This document shows positions 43,931-52,416 of a DNA stretch of 64,000 bases, piece after piece (the stretch's first letter is position 1; every line of letters starts with the position of its first letter). Below the pieces are notes generated by a model. It saw only the letters and a program-made list of their open reading frames with translations, was not told the DNA's origin and searched no databases. Position numbers and translations under genes: made by a program. Source of the stretch: Clostridia bacterium (GTDB taxonomy: Bacteria > Bacillota > Clostridia > Christensenellales > Aristaeellaceae); the NCBI GenBank assembly GCA_017404985.1, contig JAFRBK010000047.1, forward strand, positions 31,555 through 95,554, in the 5' to 3' direction.

Positions 43931-46126
43931 TCAGGTATTCTCATCCAGACGCTGCCGGGAAACCAGCTCCGCAAAAAAACCGTTTTTCTCAATCAGCTGG
44001 GTGTAGGTTCCTTCTTCGATAATGTGCCCCTGATCGAGAACAAGGATGCGGTCGCAGTCCTGCACGGTGGAAAGGCGGTGGGCGATCACAATACGGGTGC
44101 ATTGGAGCGAAGCCAGGGACTCCGTAACACGCTTCTGGGTGATGTTGTCCAGCGCACTGGTTGCTTCATCAAGGATCAGGATTTTTCTTTTTCCGCAGAT
44201 CGCGCGTGCAATCAGCAGACGCTGCCGCTGGCCGCCGGAGATGCATCCGCTGCCTTCCGAGATGATCGTGTTCATGCCCATGGGCATCCTGCGGATGTCC
44301 TCTGCAATGCCTGCCAGCTCCGCCGCACGCCAGGCATCATCCAGCGTTGCTTCCGGTGTGGAAAGAACGATATTGTTATAAATGTCAGCATGGAAAAGAC
44401 GTCCATCCTGCAAGACCGTTCCGATATGCTGACGCAGGGAACGCAGGTCCGCGTTTTCCACATCATAGGGGACTGAGCCGTAGAGGATGCTGCCGGAAAG
44501 CGGTTTTTCAAATCCCAGCAGGAGGCGGACCAGGGTCGTTTTTCCGCAGCCGGATTTGCCGACGATCCCGATATACTCCCCCGGATGAATATTCAGGGAG
44601 ATGTCATCCAGGATCATCGGGGTGTTTTCTTCATAGCGGAAGGAAAGGCTGGATACATCGATCTGGCCGTTCAATTCTGTGACGATAGCTTTATCGGAAG
44701 TCGTTTCGGGGACGGTCTTCATGATCGGCTCAACCATCTTCAGCATGGGAACGGTCTTGACGGCCTCCGCGATCAGGTTTGTAACCTCGATCATGGCCGC
44801 GCTCATCTGGCCGTATGCCACACTAAAGGCCATGAATCCTGCGGCACTGATTTTCGAAGAACCCGAGATATAACAGAGCCAGGCGGTCCCGATGGCGCCG
44901 ATCAGGGAAACCAGCACCGGTAAGACTCTGAGCAGCTCCGGCCGGTGATAGGAAGCTTTCGCATATTCCGAATAGGCGTCCGCCCATTTTGAGAAAGCAC
45001 GGTCTTCCGCACCGGAGAGCTTGATTTTTTGTACGCCGCCCAGAAGGGAGGCTGTCGTTCCCGAAAGATTCGCGTTTGCATTCATGCTTCGCTGTTCGAA
45101 TCTTTGTCCCAGTTTTGCGGCCGCAACCGTGAATGCTGCCTGCAGCAGCACGATGATCAGCGCCGGAACGGCAAGATCGGCCGCATAAGCTTTAATCTGA
45201 AACAGGTAAATCAGCGAAAGAAGGGCTGTCAGACCGCCGCCCAGCAGGAGACGCGTAATCTGCCTGAACAGATTGTTCATCTGGTTAACGCGGGTGGAAA
45301 TATTCCCTGCGTCATATTTCCTGAAAAAGCCCATCGGGAGCATGAGAACCCGGGCATAGGTTGCCGCAACAGAGAAGGTCTCAATCTTTGCCGTGGCTCT
45401 GTTGATGATCAGGTTTCTGTAACTGTTGATCAGCAGCCGTGCCGCGGCGGCGCCGAGAAGCAAACCGGCCAGCGGAAGGATCAGATTTCTCTGCCCGGAG
45501 GGAATGACAGTATCCAAAGCAAGATGGTTTGCCCACGCGGGCAGCAGACCCATCAGCGCGGCAAGGAGTGCTGAAAAAAGAATCAGAAAAGCATCCCCTC
45601 TGTTGAAAATGTTCATGCTCCAGAGAATCAGGTCGGAGACGGTAAGCGATTTGGCCGGCAGCGCACGGTAGAAGAACACGGCTTCGGGCGCAAAGCGCCC
45701 CGCGTTCGCTTTGGTCACGTGAACCCTTTTTCCGGTTCCGGGCTCAATATAATCAAATCCCCTCAGGCCGTGCGGCGCCAGCGCCACCGGGGTACCGTCC
45801 TCCAGCTTTGCCAGCATGGCGCCGAACCCGTCTTCATACCAGGTTCCTTCCAGGCGGACAGGCCGATGCATGATCCCCGCCGGACGGCACAGATAATCAA
45901 TACGCTCCTCCGTCTGTTCCGTACCTTCCGGGACAGGCCCTGCTTCCGTTCCGTAGTATTGCAGGCAGGTTTTCACTGCGATGTCAAGCATTTCTGCGTC
46001 ATCGGTACGGAAAATGATGCGGTCCTCCGGATCGCTGACAGAGGATGCCAGCTTTGCGTAGGCCTTTTCGGCCATCTTCTCGTTCAGCCGTGCGCGAAGA
46101 TTGATTTGAGATTCTCCAAAGCTCAT
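43931..46126 (-). CDS. NHLP bacteriocin exporter, permease/ATPase subunit (no peptidase domain)
   Basis: 731 residues. An N-terminal region of about 150 residues without C39 Cys is followed by six transmembrane helices (about 170-440). The ABC ATPase domain has Walker A GKSGCGKTT, signature ISGGQRQR, Walker B ILILDEATSALD and the H-loop IAHRLST. Members of this NHLM group pair with a peptidase-containing exporter to secrete Nif11 or NHLP-leader peptides. It lies five bases after the first exporter gene. The stop overlaps the possible maturase 2 start. Confidence 0.93.
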   Translation of the reverse strand: MSFGESQINLRARLNEKMAEKAYAKLASSVSDPEDRIIFRTDDAEMLDIAVKTCLQYYGTEAGPVPEGTEQTEERIDYLCRPAGIMHRPVRLEGTWYEDGFGAMLAKLEDGTPVALAPHGLRGFDYIEPGTGKRVHVTKANAGRFAPEAVFFYRALPAKSLTVSDLILWSMNIFNRGDAFLILFSALLAALMGLLPAWANHLALDTVIPSGQRNLILPLAGLLLGAAAARLLINSYRNLIINRATAKIETFSVAATYARVLMLPMGFFRKYDAGNISTRVNQMNNLFRQITRLLLGGGLTALLSLIYLFQIKAYAADLAVPALIIVLLQAAFTVAAAKLGQRFEQRSMNANANLSGTTASLLGGVQKIKLSGAEDRAFSKWADAYSEYAKASYHRPELLRVLPVLVSLIGAIGTAWLCYISGSSKISAAGFMAFSVAYGQMSAAMIEVTNLIAEAVKTVPMLKMVEPIMKTVPETTSDKAIVTELNGQIDVSSLSFRYEENTPMILDDISLNIHPGEYIGIVGKSGCGKTTLVRLLLGFEKPLSGSILYGSVPYDVENADLRSLRQHIGTVLQDGRLFHADIYNNIVLSTPEATLDDAWRAAELAGIAEDIRRMPMGMNTIISEGSGCISGGQRQRLLIARAICGKRKILILDEATSALDNITQKRVTESLASLQCTRIVIAHRLSTVQDCDRILVLDQGHIIEEGTYTQLIEKNGFFAELVSRQRLDENT

Positions 46127-46131
46127 ATCAC

Positions 46132-48297
46132 TTAATTCCTTCTTACAAGGTCTGCGTAAGCCCCGTTCATCGCCATCAGTTCCTGATGGGTTCCGCGTTC
46201 CTGCACCTTTCCATGATCCAGAACGATGATCTCGTCGCAGTCCCGTATCGTGCTCAGGCGATGCGCGATCACAATGCAGGTCATACCGCGTTCCCGGATA
46301 CGCTGAATGATGCGGGCTTCTGCCTGCGCGTCCAGGGCGGAAGTCGCTTCATCCAGGATCAGAATGGAAGGCTCTTCCGCCAGCACGTGCGCAATTTCAA
46401 ACCGCTGCAGCTGTCCGCCGGAAAAATTCTTTCCGCCCGGCTGAACCATCGTGTAAAAGCCGCCCTGACGTTTGGCAATGTCGTCCTGGATATCCGCGTC
46501 CCGGCAGGCCAGGATCATCTCATAATCTTCAATCGAGGCATCCCATAATTTGATATTATCGGCGACCGTATCGTGAAAGGCCACGATATCCTGGTTCACC
46601 ATGGACAGGGTACTTCGGAGGACTTCCGGCGGGATCTCCTTCAAAGGAATTCCGTCAATGCGTATTTCCCCGGACCATGCCGGATAAAGCCCGGCGATCA
46701 GCCTGGCAACGGTTGTTTTTCCGCAGCCGCTCTGCCCCACCAGGGCCACCCACTTTCCGGGTTCGAGATGAAGGGAAAAATCATCGATGACGGGCGGTTC
46801 CATGGTGGAATAACCGAAGGTCACATGCTCCAGGTCCAACTGCCCGCGGAGTTTTTGATATCCCCTCTGAGCGATTTCATCCGCCGGCAGATGTTCTTCG
46901 GGAACATCTGCCGGGCAGTTCATCACATCCTCCGTCTGTTCCAGCCGGATTCCCATTTCCTGGATGGTTTCCCCAAGATCGATGAATTTTTTAACCGGTT
47001 CCATAAATGCGGTCAGGAAGCCGGTAAAGGCCAGCAGGGAACCGGCAGTGAAAGAACCCTGAAGGATCAGCCGGATCCCAAGAGCCAGAACCGCAATATC
47101 TGCCAGTTCAGTCAGCGCCAGCGGGATCATGCCAAGATATTCGTTGATCCGGGTCTTTTGCGCATTGCTGTTGTTGGCAAGGGCCTGATAGCCCGCCCAT
47201 CTGTTGAAAAATCCGTTTTCCGCGCCGGCTGCCTTAATCGACTCGATCATGCTGATCCCGCCCATCGTGGCTGCGCCGAGCTTGCCGTTATAGGCGGAAA
47301 GCTGCCGCGTGACGTTTTTACGCAGGTATGAAGCATATTTTGCGGCAAGCGCGTTCAGGATCACCGTAAAAACGCCGATGGCCGTGAGCAGAACACTGTA
47401 TTTCAGCATGATGATGAGATACAGGAAGAGCATCACGGTGCTGATCAGGATGGGCGCCAACTTCCCGATCAGCGCATAGGCCGTAGCCTCATTGTTCGCA
47501 ATCCGCATCTGGAGTTCGCCGATCGAGCGTTGGGAATAATAGTCAACCGGCAGATGCAGCATATGCCGCATGAATTTTGAGGAGGAAACCATCGCCGTTT
47601 TCCCCTGTATTTTTGCCAGATAAACCGCATTCTGAATGGAAACAAGCCCGTTGACAAGGGCCAGCACGATCATCGCCGTGACCACCGGTTCCAGCCAGTC
47701 CGGATTCCTTCCGCTGATCACATCGTCGAGAAACACCTTGCCCAGGGACGTGTAAAGGGCCGAAGCCAGCACCGCGATCGCTGCGGTAATCATCATAAAC
47801 AGGATCGGCTTTTCCATCCCTTTCAGGCGCTTGCGGATGGATGCCATGACGTCCGGTTTGCTGCCGCCGGGTTGAAACTGCTCGGTTTTTGTAAACTCCA
47901 GGGTGATCCCTGAATATTTCTGTTCAAATTCTTCCCGTGCGACGGGTATCTGGCCTTGCGCGGGATCATTCAGATAGACATAATCCCCCTGAACGCCCCT
48001 GACCACCACCCAATGGTGGGCATTCCAGTATGCAATACAGGGAAAGGTTGCTTCCCTCATGAACTCCTCCGCGTTCAGACGGAAGCCCTTGGCCTCCAGA
48101 CCGTATCTGCGGGCAGCCTTGAGGATATTCGATGCCTTTGCCCCGTCCCAGCTGACGCCGCAGTCCTTGCGCAGCTGCTCCAGGTGAACCCATCTTCCGT
48201 AATAGGCCAGGATCATCCCCAGGCTGGCAGCCCCGCAATCAACGGACTCCTCCACCTGCATGATCAGAGGAACTTTTTTGATGGCACGATCTGACAT
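46132..48297 (-). CDS. NHLP bacteriocin exporter with C39 leader peptidase (PCAT)
   Basis: 721 residues. N-terminal C39 peptidase: catalytic Cys C21 in VDCGAASLGMI, His in NAHHWVVVRG and Asp in LNDPA. It cuts leaders after double glycine. Six transmembrane helices (about 165-450) and an ABC ATPase (GQSGCGKTT, FSGGQLQR, ILILDEATSALD) follow. The ATG at 48297 has GAGG nine bases upstream. It is next to a precursor that ends its leader in AAAGG (49296), the exact C39 cleavage context. Probably forms a heteromer with the next gene product. Confidence 0.95.
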   Translation of the reverse strand: MSDRAIKKVPLIMQVEESVDCGAASLGMILAYYGRWVHLEQLRKDCGVSWDGAKASNILKAARRYGLEAKGFRLNAEEFMREATFPCIAYWNAHHWVVVRGVQGDYVYLNDPAQGQIPVAREEFEQKYSGITLEFTKTEQFQPGGSKPDVMASIRKRLKGMEKPILFMMITAAIAVLASALYTSLGKVFLDDVISGRNPDWLEPVVTAMIVLALVNGLVSIQNAVYLAKIQGKTAMVSSSKFMRHMLHLPVDYYSQRSIGELQMRIANNEATAYALIGKLAPILISTVMLFLYLIIMLKYSVLLTAIGVFTVILNALAAKYASYLRKNVTRQLSAYNGKLGAATMGGISMIESIKAAGAENGFFNRWAGYQALANNSNAQKTRINEYLGMIPLALTELADIAVLALGIRLILQGSFTAGSLLAFTGFLTAFMEPVKKFIDLGETIQEMGIRLEQTEDVMNCPADVPEEHLPADEIAQRGYQKLRGQLDLEHVTFGYSTMEPPVIDDFSLHLEPGKWVALVGQSGCGKTTVARLIAGLYPAWSGEIRIDGIPLKEIPPEVLRSTLSMVNQDIVAFHDTVADNIKLWDASIEDYEMILACRDADIQDDIAKRQGGFYTMVQPGGKNFSGGQLQRFEIAHVLAEEPSILILDEATSALDAQAEARIIQRIRERGMTCIVIAHRLSTIRDCDEIIVLDHGKVQERGTHQELMAMNGAYADLVRRN

Positions 48298-48383
48298 TGG
48301 CTTTTTCCTCGCAAAACCTGATTGCAAGCTCAGGAGATCGGTTCATAGGCTGCCCCGATCCCCGTACCCCTGAAGCCCGACAT

Positions 48384-48878
48384 TTATTTGAATAACAGCG
48401 AAATCGGCCGAACCGCGTTCGTCGTGATCTGAATGTTCAGCGGCACCGTTTCCGGGGGAGTTTTGCCTGACACCGATTCAAAGGAACAACGATATCCCCA
48501 GTTTTGCGGCATCAGGGTGTCGGTCAGGTAATCACTGCCGGTCATTTCCTTCGCTTCTTCCCGGGAATTCGGAATCCCGGCCACCTCGGAAACCTTCATC
48601 TCAATTCCGTCAACCATGGCGCTGTCGCCTGTGTGAACCTTGCTGAAGTCCTCCGTGGAAAGGAAACTGAAGGTCTGGCCGTCCCTGTAAACGCCGACGG
48701 TTTGCACGCGTACAGAGACCGATCCGAAAAAGCCCCACACAAGCACACCGATGAGCAGCGCGGCACAGGCTCCCAGCACAAGTAACACACTCGGGTTGGT
48801 GATCTTCACATATCGTTCCAGATCATCCGGCGAACGCAGCCGTTTAGCTTCATGACTGGTTTTCTGTTCATTTTCCAT
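48384..48878 (-). CDS. Short NHLM-type secretion/membrane-fusion protein
   Basis: 164 residues. A cytoplasmic charged start and SPDDLERYVKITNPS precede one transmembrane helix (about 31-52). A short beta-rich extracellular domain follows (VRVQTVGVYRDGQT ... GDSAMVDG). HlyD-type adaptors are usually 400 or more residues with coiled coils; here the hairpin is absent, as in small Gram-positive NHLM secretion proteins. AGAGGA precedes the ATG. It is the first gene of the leftward exporter operon, 86 bases ahead of the C39 exporter. Confidence 0.78.
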   Translation of the reverse strand: MENEQKTSHEAKRLRSPDDLERYVKITNPSVLLVLGACAALLIGVLVWGFFGSVSVRVQTVGVYRDGQTFSFLSTEDFSKVHTGDSAMVDGIEMKVSEVAGIPNSREEAKEMTGSDYLTDTLMPQNWGYRCSFESVSGKTPPETVPLNIQITTNAVRPISLLFK

Positions 48879-49049
48879 AGCGATTCCTCTTTACAAATGA
48901 TCTCCTGCTCACTCACCGGATCAGTGACTCGCCGGATCCGTGGACGGAAGTTACCCAACAGCATTGATCATTCCCGGCTTCGGAGTCTCTCAAACCTTGA
49001 CGATCACGTCCAGACCGACCGGTTCAGTTTTTCCCGTGAGTATGCTCAG

Positions 49050-49077
49050 ATTTTAACATATTTATGAGTCATTGCAA
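49050..49077 (-). promoter_or_regulatory. Promoter for the exporter/maturase operon
   Basis: Minus strand: TTGCAA (49077-49072), a 16-base spacer and TAAAAT (49055-49050). It starts a leader of about 165 bases before the short secretion protein. It lies in the 417-base divergent gap between that gene and the RiPP precursor. Confidence 0.65.
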
Positions 49078-49173
49078 AGGGGGGATCCCGGAATGTCTGG
49101 TTCCCCGGACTTGACAATCCGAAACACTCCCTTGAAAATAGGCATATTGAATCAATCCGGTGAAAGATTCCAT

Positions 49174-49201
49174 TTGACATCGGTTTGAAAAGACTTATCA
49201 T
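49174..49201 (+). promoter_or_regulatory. Promoter for the RiPP precursor
   Basis: TTGACA (49174-49179), a 16-base spacer and TATCAT (49196-49201), about 90 bases before the precursor reading frame. Confidence 0.65.
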
Positions 49202-49295
49202 AACAGAAGAACCAAATTGCACGGAATAAAACACCTGCAAAACTCCGGGCATGCTGAAAGTAGCAAAACTGATTGGAAATTAGGAGGAGAAAAAA

Positions 49296-49577
49296 AAGAA
49301 CGGGAAAGAACGTGTTGACTACCTGCTGACCAAAGTACCGGAAGACAAAAAGGAAGCATTTGTTGAAGACCTCAAAGGCGTTGCCAGCCTTGAGGAGGGT
49401 TTGTCCGTTTTGAAAAAGTACGGCATTTCCCTGACCGAAGAGGAAATGCAGAAGCTGACCGCAAAATGTGAAATGTCCGACAACGAGCTGGACGCAGCAG
49501 CCGGCGGCAACGAATACAACAACCAATGCTGCATGGGCAATATGTGTGAAAAGCATTATATTCCAAAACGTCCTTAA
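49296..49577 (+). CDS. RiPP precursor with Nif11-like leader, GG cleavage site and 3-Cys core; start codon reads AAG
   Basis: The frame codes for 93 residues: NGKERVDYLL at the start, a helical Nif11-like leader (SLTEEEMQKLTAKCE, MSDNELDAAAGG) and a 22-residue core NEYNNQCCMGNMCEKHYIPK plus RP. The double glycine suits the C39 exporter at 46132. Three core Cys (adjacent CC, then C four residues later) are likely targets of the radical SAM maturases. AGGAGGAG (49282-49289) is six bases before codon AAG at 49296, exactly where ATG is expected. The frame opens just after a stop at 49281, and no ATG, GTG or TTG follows before the leader. Either the start codon was lost or the base is misread. Confidence 0.75.
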   Translation, partial: KNGKERVDYLLTKVPEDKKEAFVEDLKGVASLEEGLSVLKKYGISLTEEEMQKLTAKCEMSDNELDAAAGGNEYNNQCCMGNMCEKHYIPKRP

Positions 49578-49670
49578 CAGGAAAACTTGGATTCTGTAAA
49601 ACGTCATTTCAGACAATCTGTGGTATTCTTATATTACTTCATCACCACAATTCTCCTCTTTGGTACAACA

Positions 49671-50225
49671 CTATCTGCCCAGGGCATACTCTTGGATGGT
49701 TTTCATCGTTTTTGGGATTATTTCTATATCAAACTCGACATCCCCTGTCTCAAGGGAATGGTTTGCGCCTTCTGTCTTATACAGCGAAAGCCCCTTCTCC
49801 GCACAGCAGCGTTCAACAATTTCCGTGTCCACCCAGCGGTCAGCCGTCCCATGGAAGACGATCCCCTTTTCTCCGGCATACTGAAAGGTTTCTTCAACCG
49901 GAGAAAAATGGATCTGGCGGCAGTCGATGCCATGGCGGCGTGCATACGCACTGCAGGCAATTGTCCCGATACTCTTGCCAATCATCAGGATATCTTCGTA
50001 CGCGCTCCAGTCGATCCCGCGCAGCGCCTCCTCTGACTGTTCCAGGGCCATGCCCGCAGACTTTATGATCATCCCAATATCTTTTTGGGCACAGGGCGAA
50101 AATCCGCCATAACGAACCGGGAAGATCTCCCAGCCCAGTCCGTCGAGCAGTTTCCAGCTGTAGTACAGTAAAGGCCTGTCAAAGGTATAAATAACTCCGG
50201 GAAACAAACACACGATTATCTTCAT
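49671..50225 (-). CDS. Small alpha/beta hydrolase
   Basis: 184 residues. Nucleophile elbow GKSIGT, a late Asp (GTADRWVD) and His (GANHSLE) make a complete Ser-Asp-His set. The cap is missing, as in small YqiA/dienelactone-hydrolase-like proteins. The ATG at 50225 has GGAGG six bases away; an ATG six bases earlier is too close to it. It lies 93 bases past the RiPP precursor on the opposite strand. Substrate unknown. Confidence 0.8.
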   Translation of the reverse strand: MKIIVCLFPGVIYTFDRPLLYYSWKLLDGLGWEIFPVRYGGFSPCAQKDIGMIIKSAGMALEQSEEALRGIDWSAYEDILMIGKSIGTIACSAYARRHGIDCRQIHFSPVEETFQYAGEKGIVFHGTADRWVDTEIVERCCAEKGLSLYKTEGANHSLETGDVEFDIEIIPKTMKTIQEYALGR

Positions 50226-50262
50226 GCTCATCCTCCATCTGGCATAATCCGGAGGGATTATT

Positions 50263-51746
50263 TTACTCTACGCCTCCCAATCCGTGTACGATATACCGCG
50301 GCGTATCGCGGAGCTCCACCAGGGGATGGGAGGCAAAATAGGCCTCAAACACATTATGCACATCGCTTGCGACCTCGACAGATTTGCCGTTACGCTCAAC
50401 CTCTTCGAGTTTCAGGTCCATATAACGCTCCATGTTTGCAAAGTGGTATTCCTGCAGAACCACTGTATACAGATCGCTGTCCTGGATCTCTTTTCCGTTT
50501 ATTTTGAAAGAAACAAAGGACTGGGTTGCGCGGTCATACTCACAATATGTTCCGGCGGAAAGCTGATAGCTCGATCCATGCTCTTTGCCAAGGAAAACAT
50601 CTTCACGTAAGATGTACTTCAGCGCATGGCGCAGCTGAACCCCTGTGAGCTTTATTCCGTAGAGGGGGCCGCCAAAGGGAAATACCTCCTTGAAGTCTCC
50701 CAGGGTTACGATGGGTCCAAGGGCCGGCTTGCGAATACTGCCGGAGCCGAACATAACCAGATCCACGCCGAGCTGTGCACGGAGGCACTCCGCCATCACG
50801 TCGCCGAGCTCTGTCTCCGAATCACGCCTCGGATGTGTGTACTCACGCGGGAAGCGCGTAAGCACGCGCTTATATTTTTCATCAGTGTATTCTTTTAACT
50901 GTACGATGATTTCCTCCAAGGCCTCGTCACGCGGGCAGTTTTCCTCCGTAATGGGGATGCATTGCCAGGTATAAGAGTCGATGCAGTTGTTATCCGTATC
51001 CACCATGATATCGAAGCGCCCGATCTGATCCGTGCCGACAGCGGCCTGAACAATGGGGATGCCGGCAACCACACAGGGCTCGGAGAGCCTGGTATGGCTG
51101 TGGCCTCCGATAATAATGTCCACGCCCCAGGCGGGATTAAGCTTCTCGGCCAGCCTCTTGTCCTCTTCAAAGCCGATATGTGTCAGCAGCACAGTAAAAT
51201 CAATGTCGACATCGCGGTAGGCGTCGCATATTTTGCCGACCTCCTTTGCTGCATCTTCAACATCAACCAGCATACCGATGAATCCCTCTCTTTGGGTATT
51301 TGCCAGAACATTCTCCGTCAGGATCCCGATGAACAGCACGCGCATCCCATCAATCTCCTTGATAAAATAGGATTTGAAAAGGCGTACGCCGTTGTGTTCA
51401 GATACATGTTGGCGTTAATGATTGGGAAGGTGGCACACTTCTCAAGAAACAGCAGACGGGCCAGGCCGTAGTCCACCTCATGATTGCCGATGGTTACCAC
51501 GTCCGGCGCCAGCAGATTCATGATCTGAATGGTCGAAATGCCCTGAAACTCGCTGTCGATCAGCGAGCCGCGGAACATGTCGCCGGCAATGGCGTAAATG
51601 ACGTTCTTCTCCTCATTGCGGACCTTATTGATATAGCCGGACAGGCGGGAAACACCGCCGATCAGTTTTTCATCCACTTTCTCGGCCAGAAAATCACCGT
51701 GAAGGTCATTGGAATGCAGAATGGTGAGTTTTTTCAGATTTTTCAT
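50263..51746 (-). pseudogene. 5'-nucleotidase/2',3'-cyclic phosphodiesterase-type metallophosphatase, one frameshift
   Basis: Two adjoining frames make one protein of about 490 residues. The first (ATG at 51746) has the metallophosphatase ligands HSNDLHGD, GDMFRGS and GNHEVDYG. The second resumes with VLLTHIGFEEDK and GGHSHTR and contains the 5'-nucleotidase C-terminal domain (GSGSIRKPALG, FPFGGPLYGIKLTG). They join at about 51373-51375, where one A appears missing from an AAA run. No signal peptide is present; known YfkN-like enzymes are often exported. Either an inactivated gene or a single-base sequencing error. Confidence 0.8.
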
Positions 51747-51975
51747 GTTGTCTGCACAACCGCCTTTCTGTATATTTTTGATCTTTTTTAACAATATCGT
51801 ATAGTCCATCCGAATTGTCAACATAAACAATACGATCCACATTTCATCTCTGCTTTTTTACCATATTCTCCTGTTTTATTCAATAGTGTGTTCCAGATTG
51901 ACCGTGTCAGGCCTTCTCGGCAATCGATTAAATACTCAACCTTCCCACTTTGAAATTCGCAAGACAAAAGATCCG

Positions 51976-52004
51976 TCCCCGTGTCCTGCCATCCCCGTGT
52001 CCTG
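51976..52004. repeat. 13-bp direct repeat
   Basis: TCCCCGTGTCCTG occurs at 51976-51988 and 51992-52004. It is in the 379-base gap between the 5'-nucleotidase remnant and the microprotein. No gene is seen in 51747-52030. Confidence 0.6.
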
Positions 52005-52033
52005 ATACAGTTCATGAATTGGCAGGAAAATGG

Positions 52034-52062
52034 TTGAAACGCCGGATAATGCATGGTAAACT
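52034..52062 (+). promoter_or_regulatory. Promoter of the 52-aa microprotein
   Basis: TTGAAA (52034-52039), a 17-base spacer and TAAACT (52057-52062). The spacer and downstream CTTTGGTATCCATAC match the promoter region of the paralogue at 32548. Confidence 0.65.
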
Positions 52063-52125
52063 GCATATAGTCTTTGGTATCCATACCGCGGAAAACGGAT
52101 GATCATAAAAAGGAGGAAAACGTTC

Positions 52126-52284
52126 ATGCCTGACATCAAAGAAAGAGGAATTGAAAAGAAAGAAGAACATTCTGACAGTGCAGGCTACTGTCCTTATACG
52201 CCGGACCGCAGATGCAAAACCGGCAAGGAGGGTGGATGGTCGAAGTGTGAAGAATGCGATACATGTGGCTGGAGGGCCTGGTAA
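52126..52284 (+). CDS. Cys-rich microprotein (52 aa), paralogue of the one at 32315
   Basis: 52 residues. A Lys/Glu-rich start is followed by SAGYCPYT and Cys at 22, 30, 41, 44 and 47, ending CGWRAW. AAGGAGG lies nine bases before the ATG, and the 5' leader matches that at 32482. Two C-x2-C pairs suggest zinc binding, or the Cys could be maturation sites. Its Trp-rich C-terminus differs from the Pro/Glu tail of the paralogue. Function unknown. Confidence 0.7.
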   Translation: MPDIKERGIEKKEEHSDSAGYCPYTPDRRCKTGKEGGWSKCEECDTCGWRAW

Positions 52285-52416
52285 CACCCTACAATTCAAT
52301 CATGTCCCCTGCGTATTGAGTCTCGTTGATTTTGCGCATATGAGCCATGCCCGTCATGCACAGAAACCGCACCCCGTTCCCCAGGGTGCGGTAAATTATT
52401 GTGCCGGAAGTCATAC

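Noticed and set aside
51818-52084. 88-codon minus-strand frame upstream of the microprotein
   Set aside because: No RBS, no recognisable sequence, and it overlaps the conserved promoter region on the other strand.
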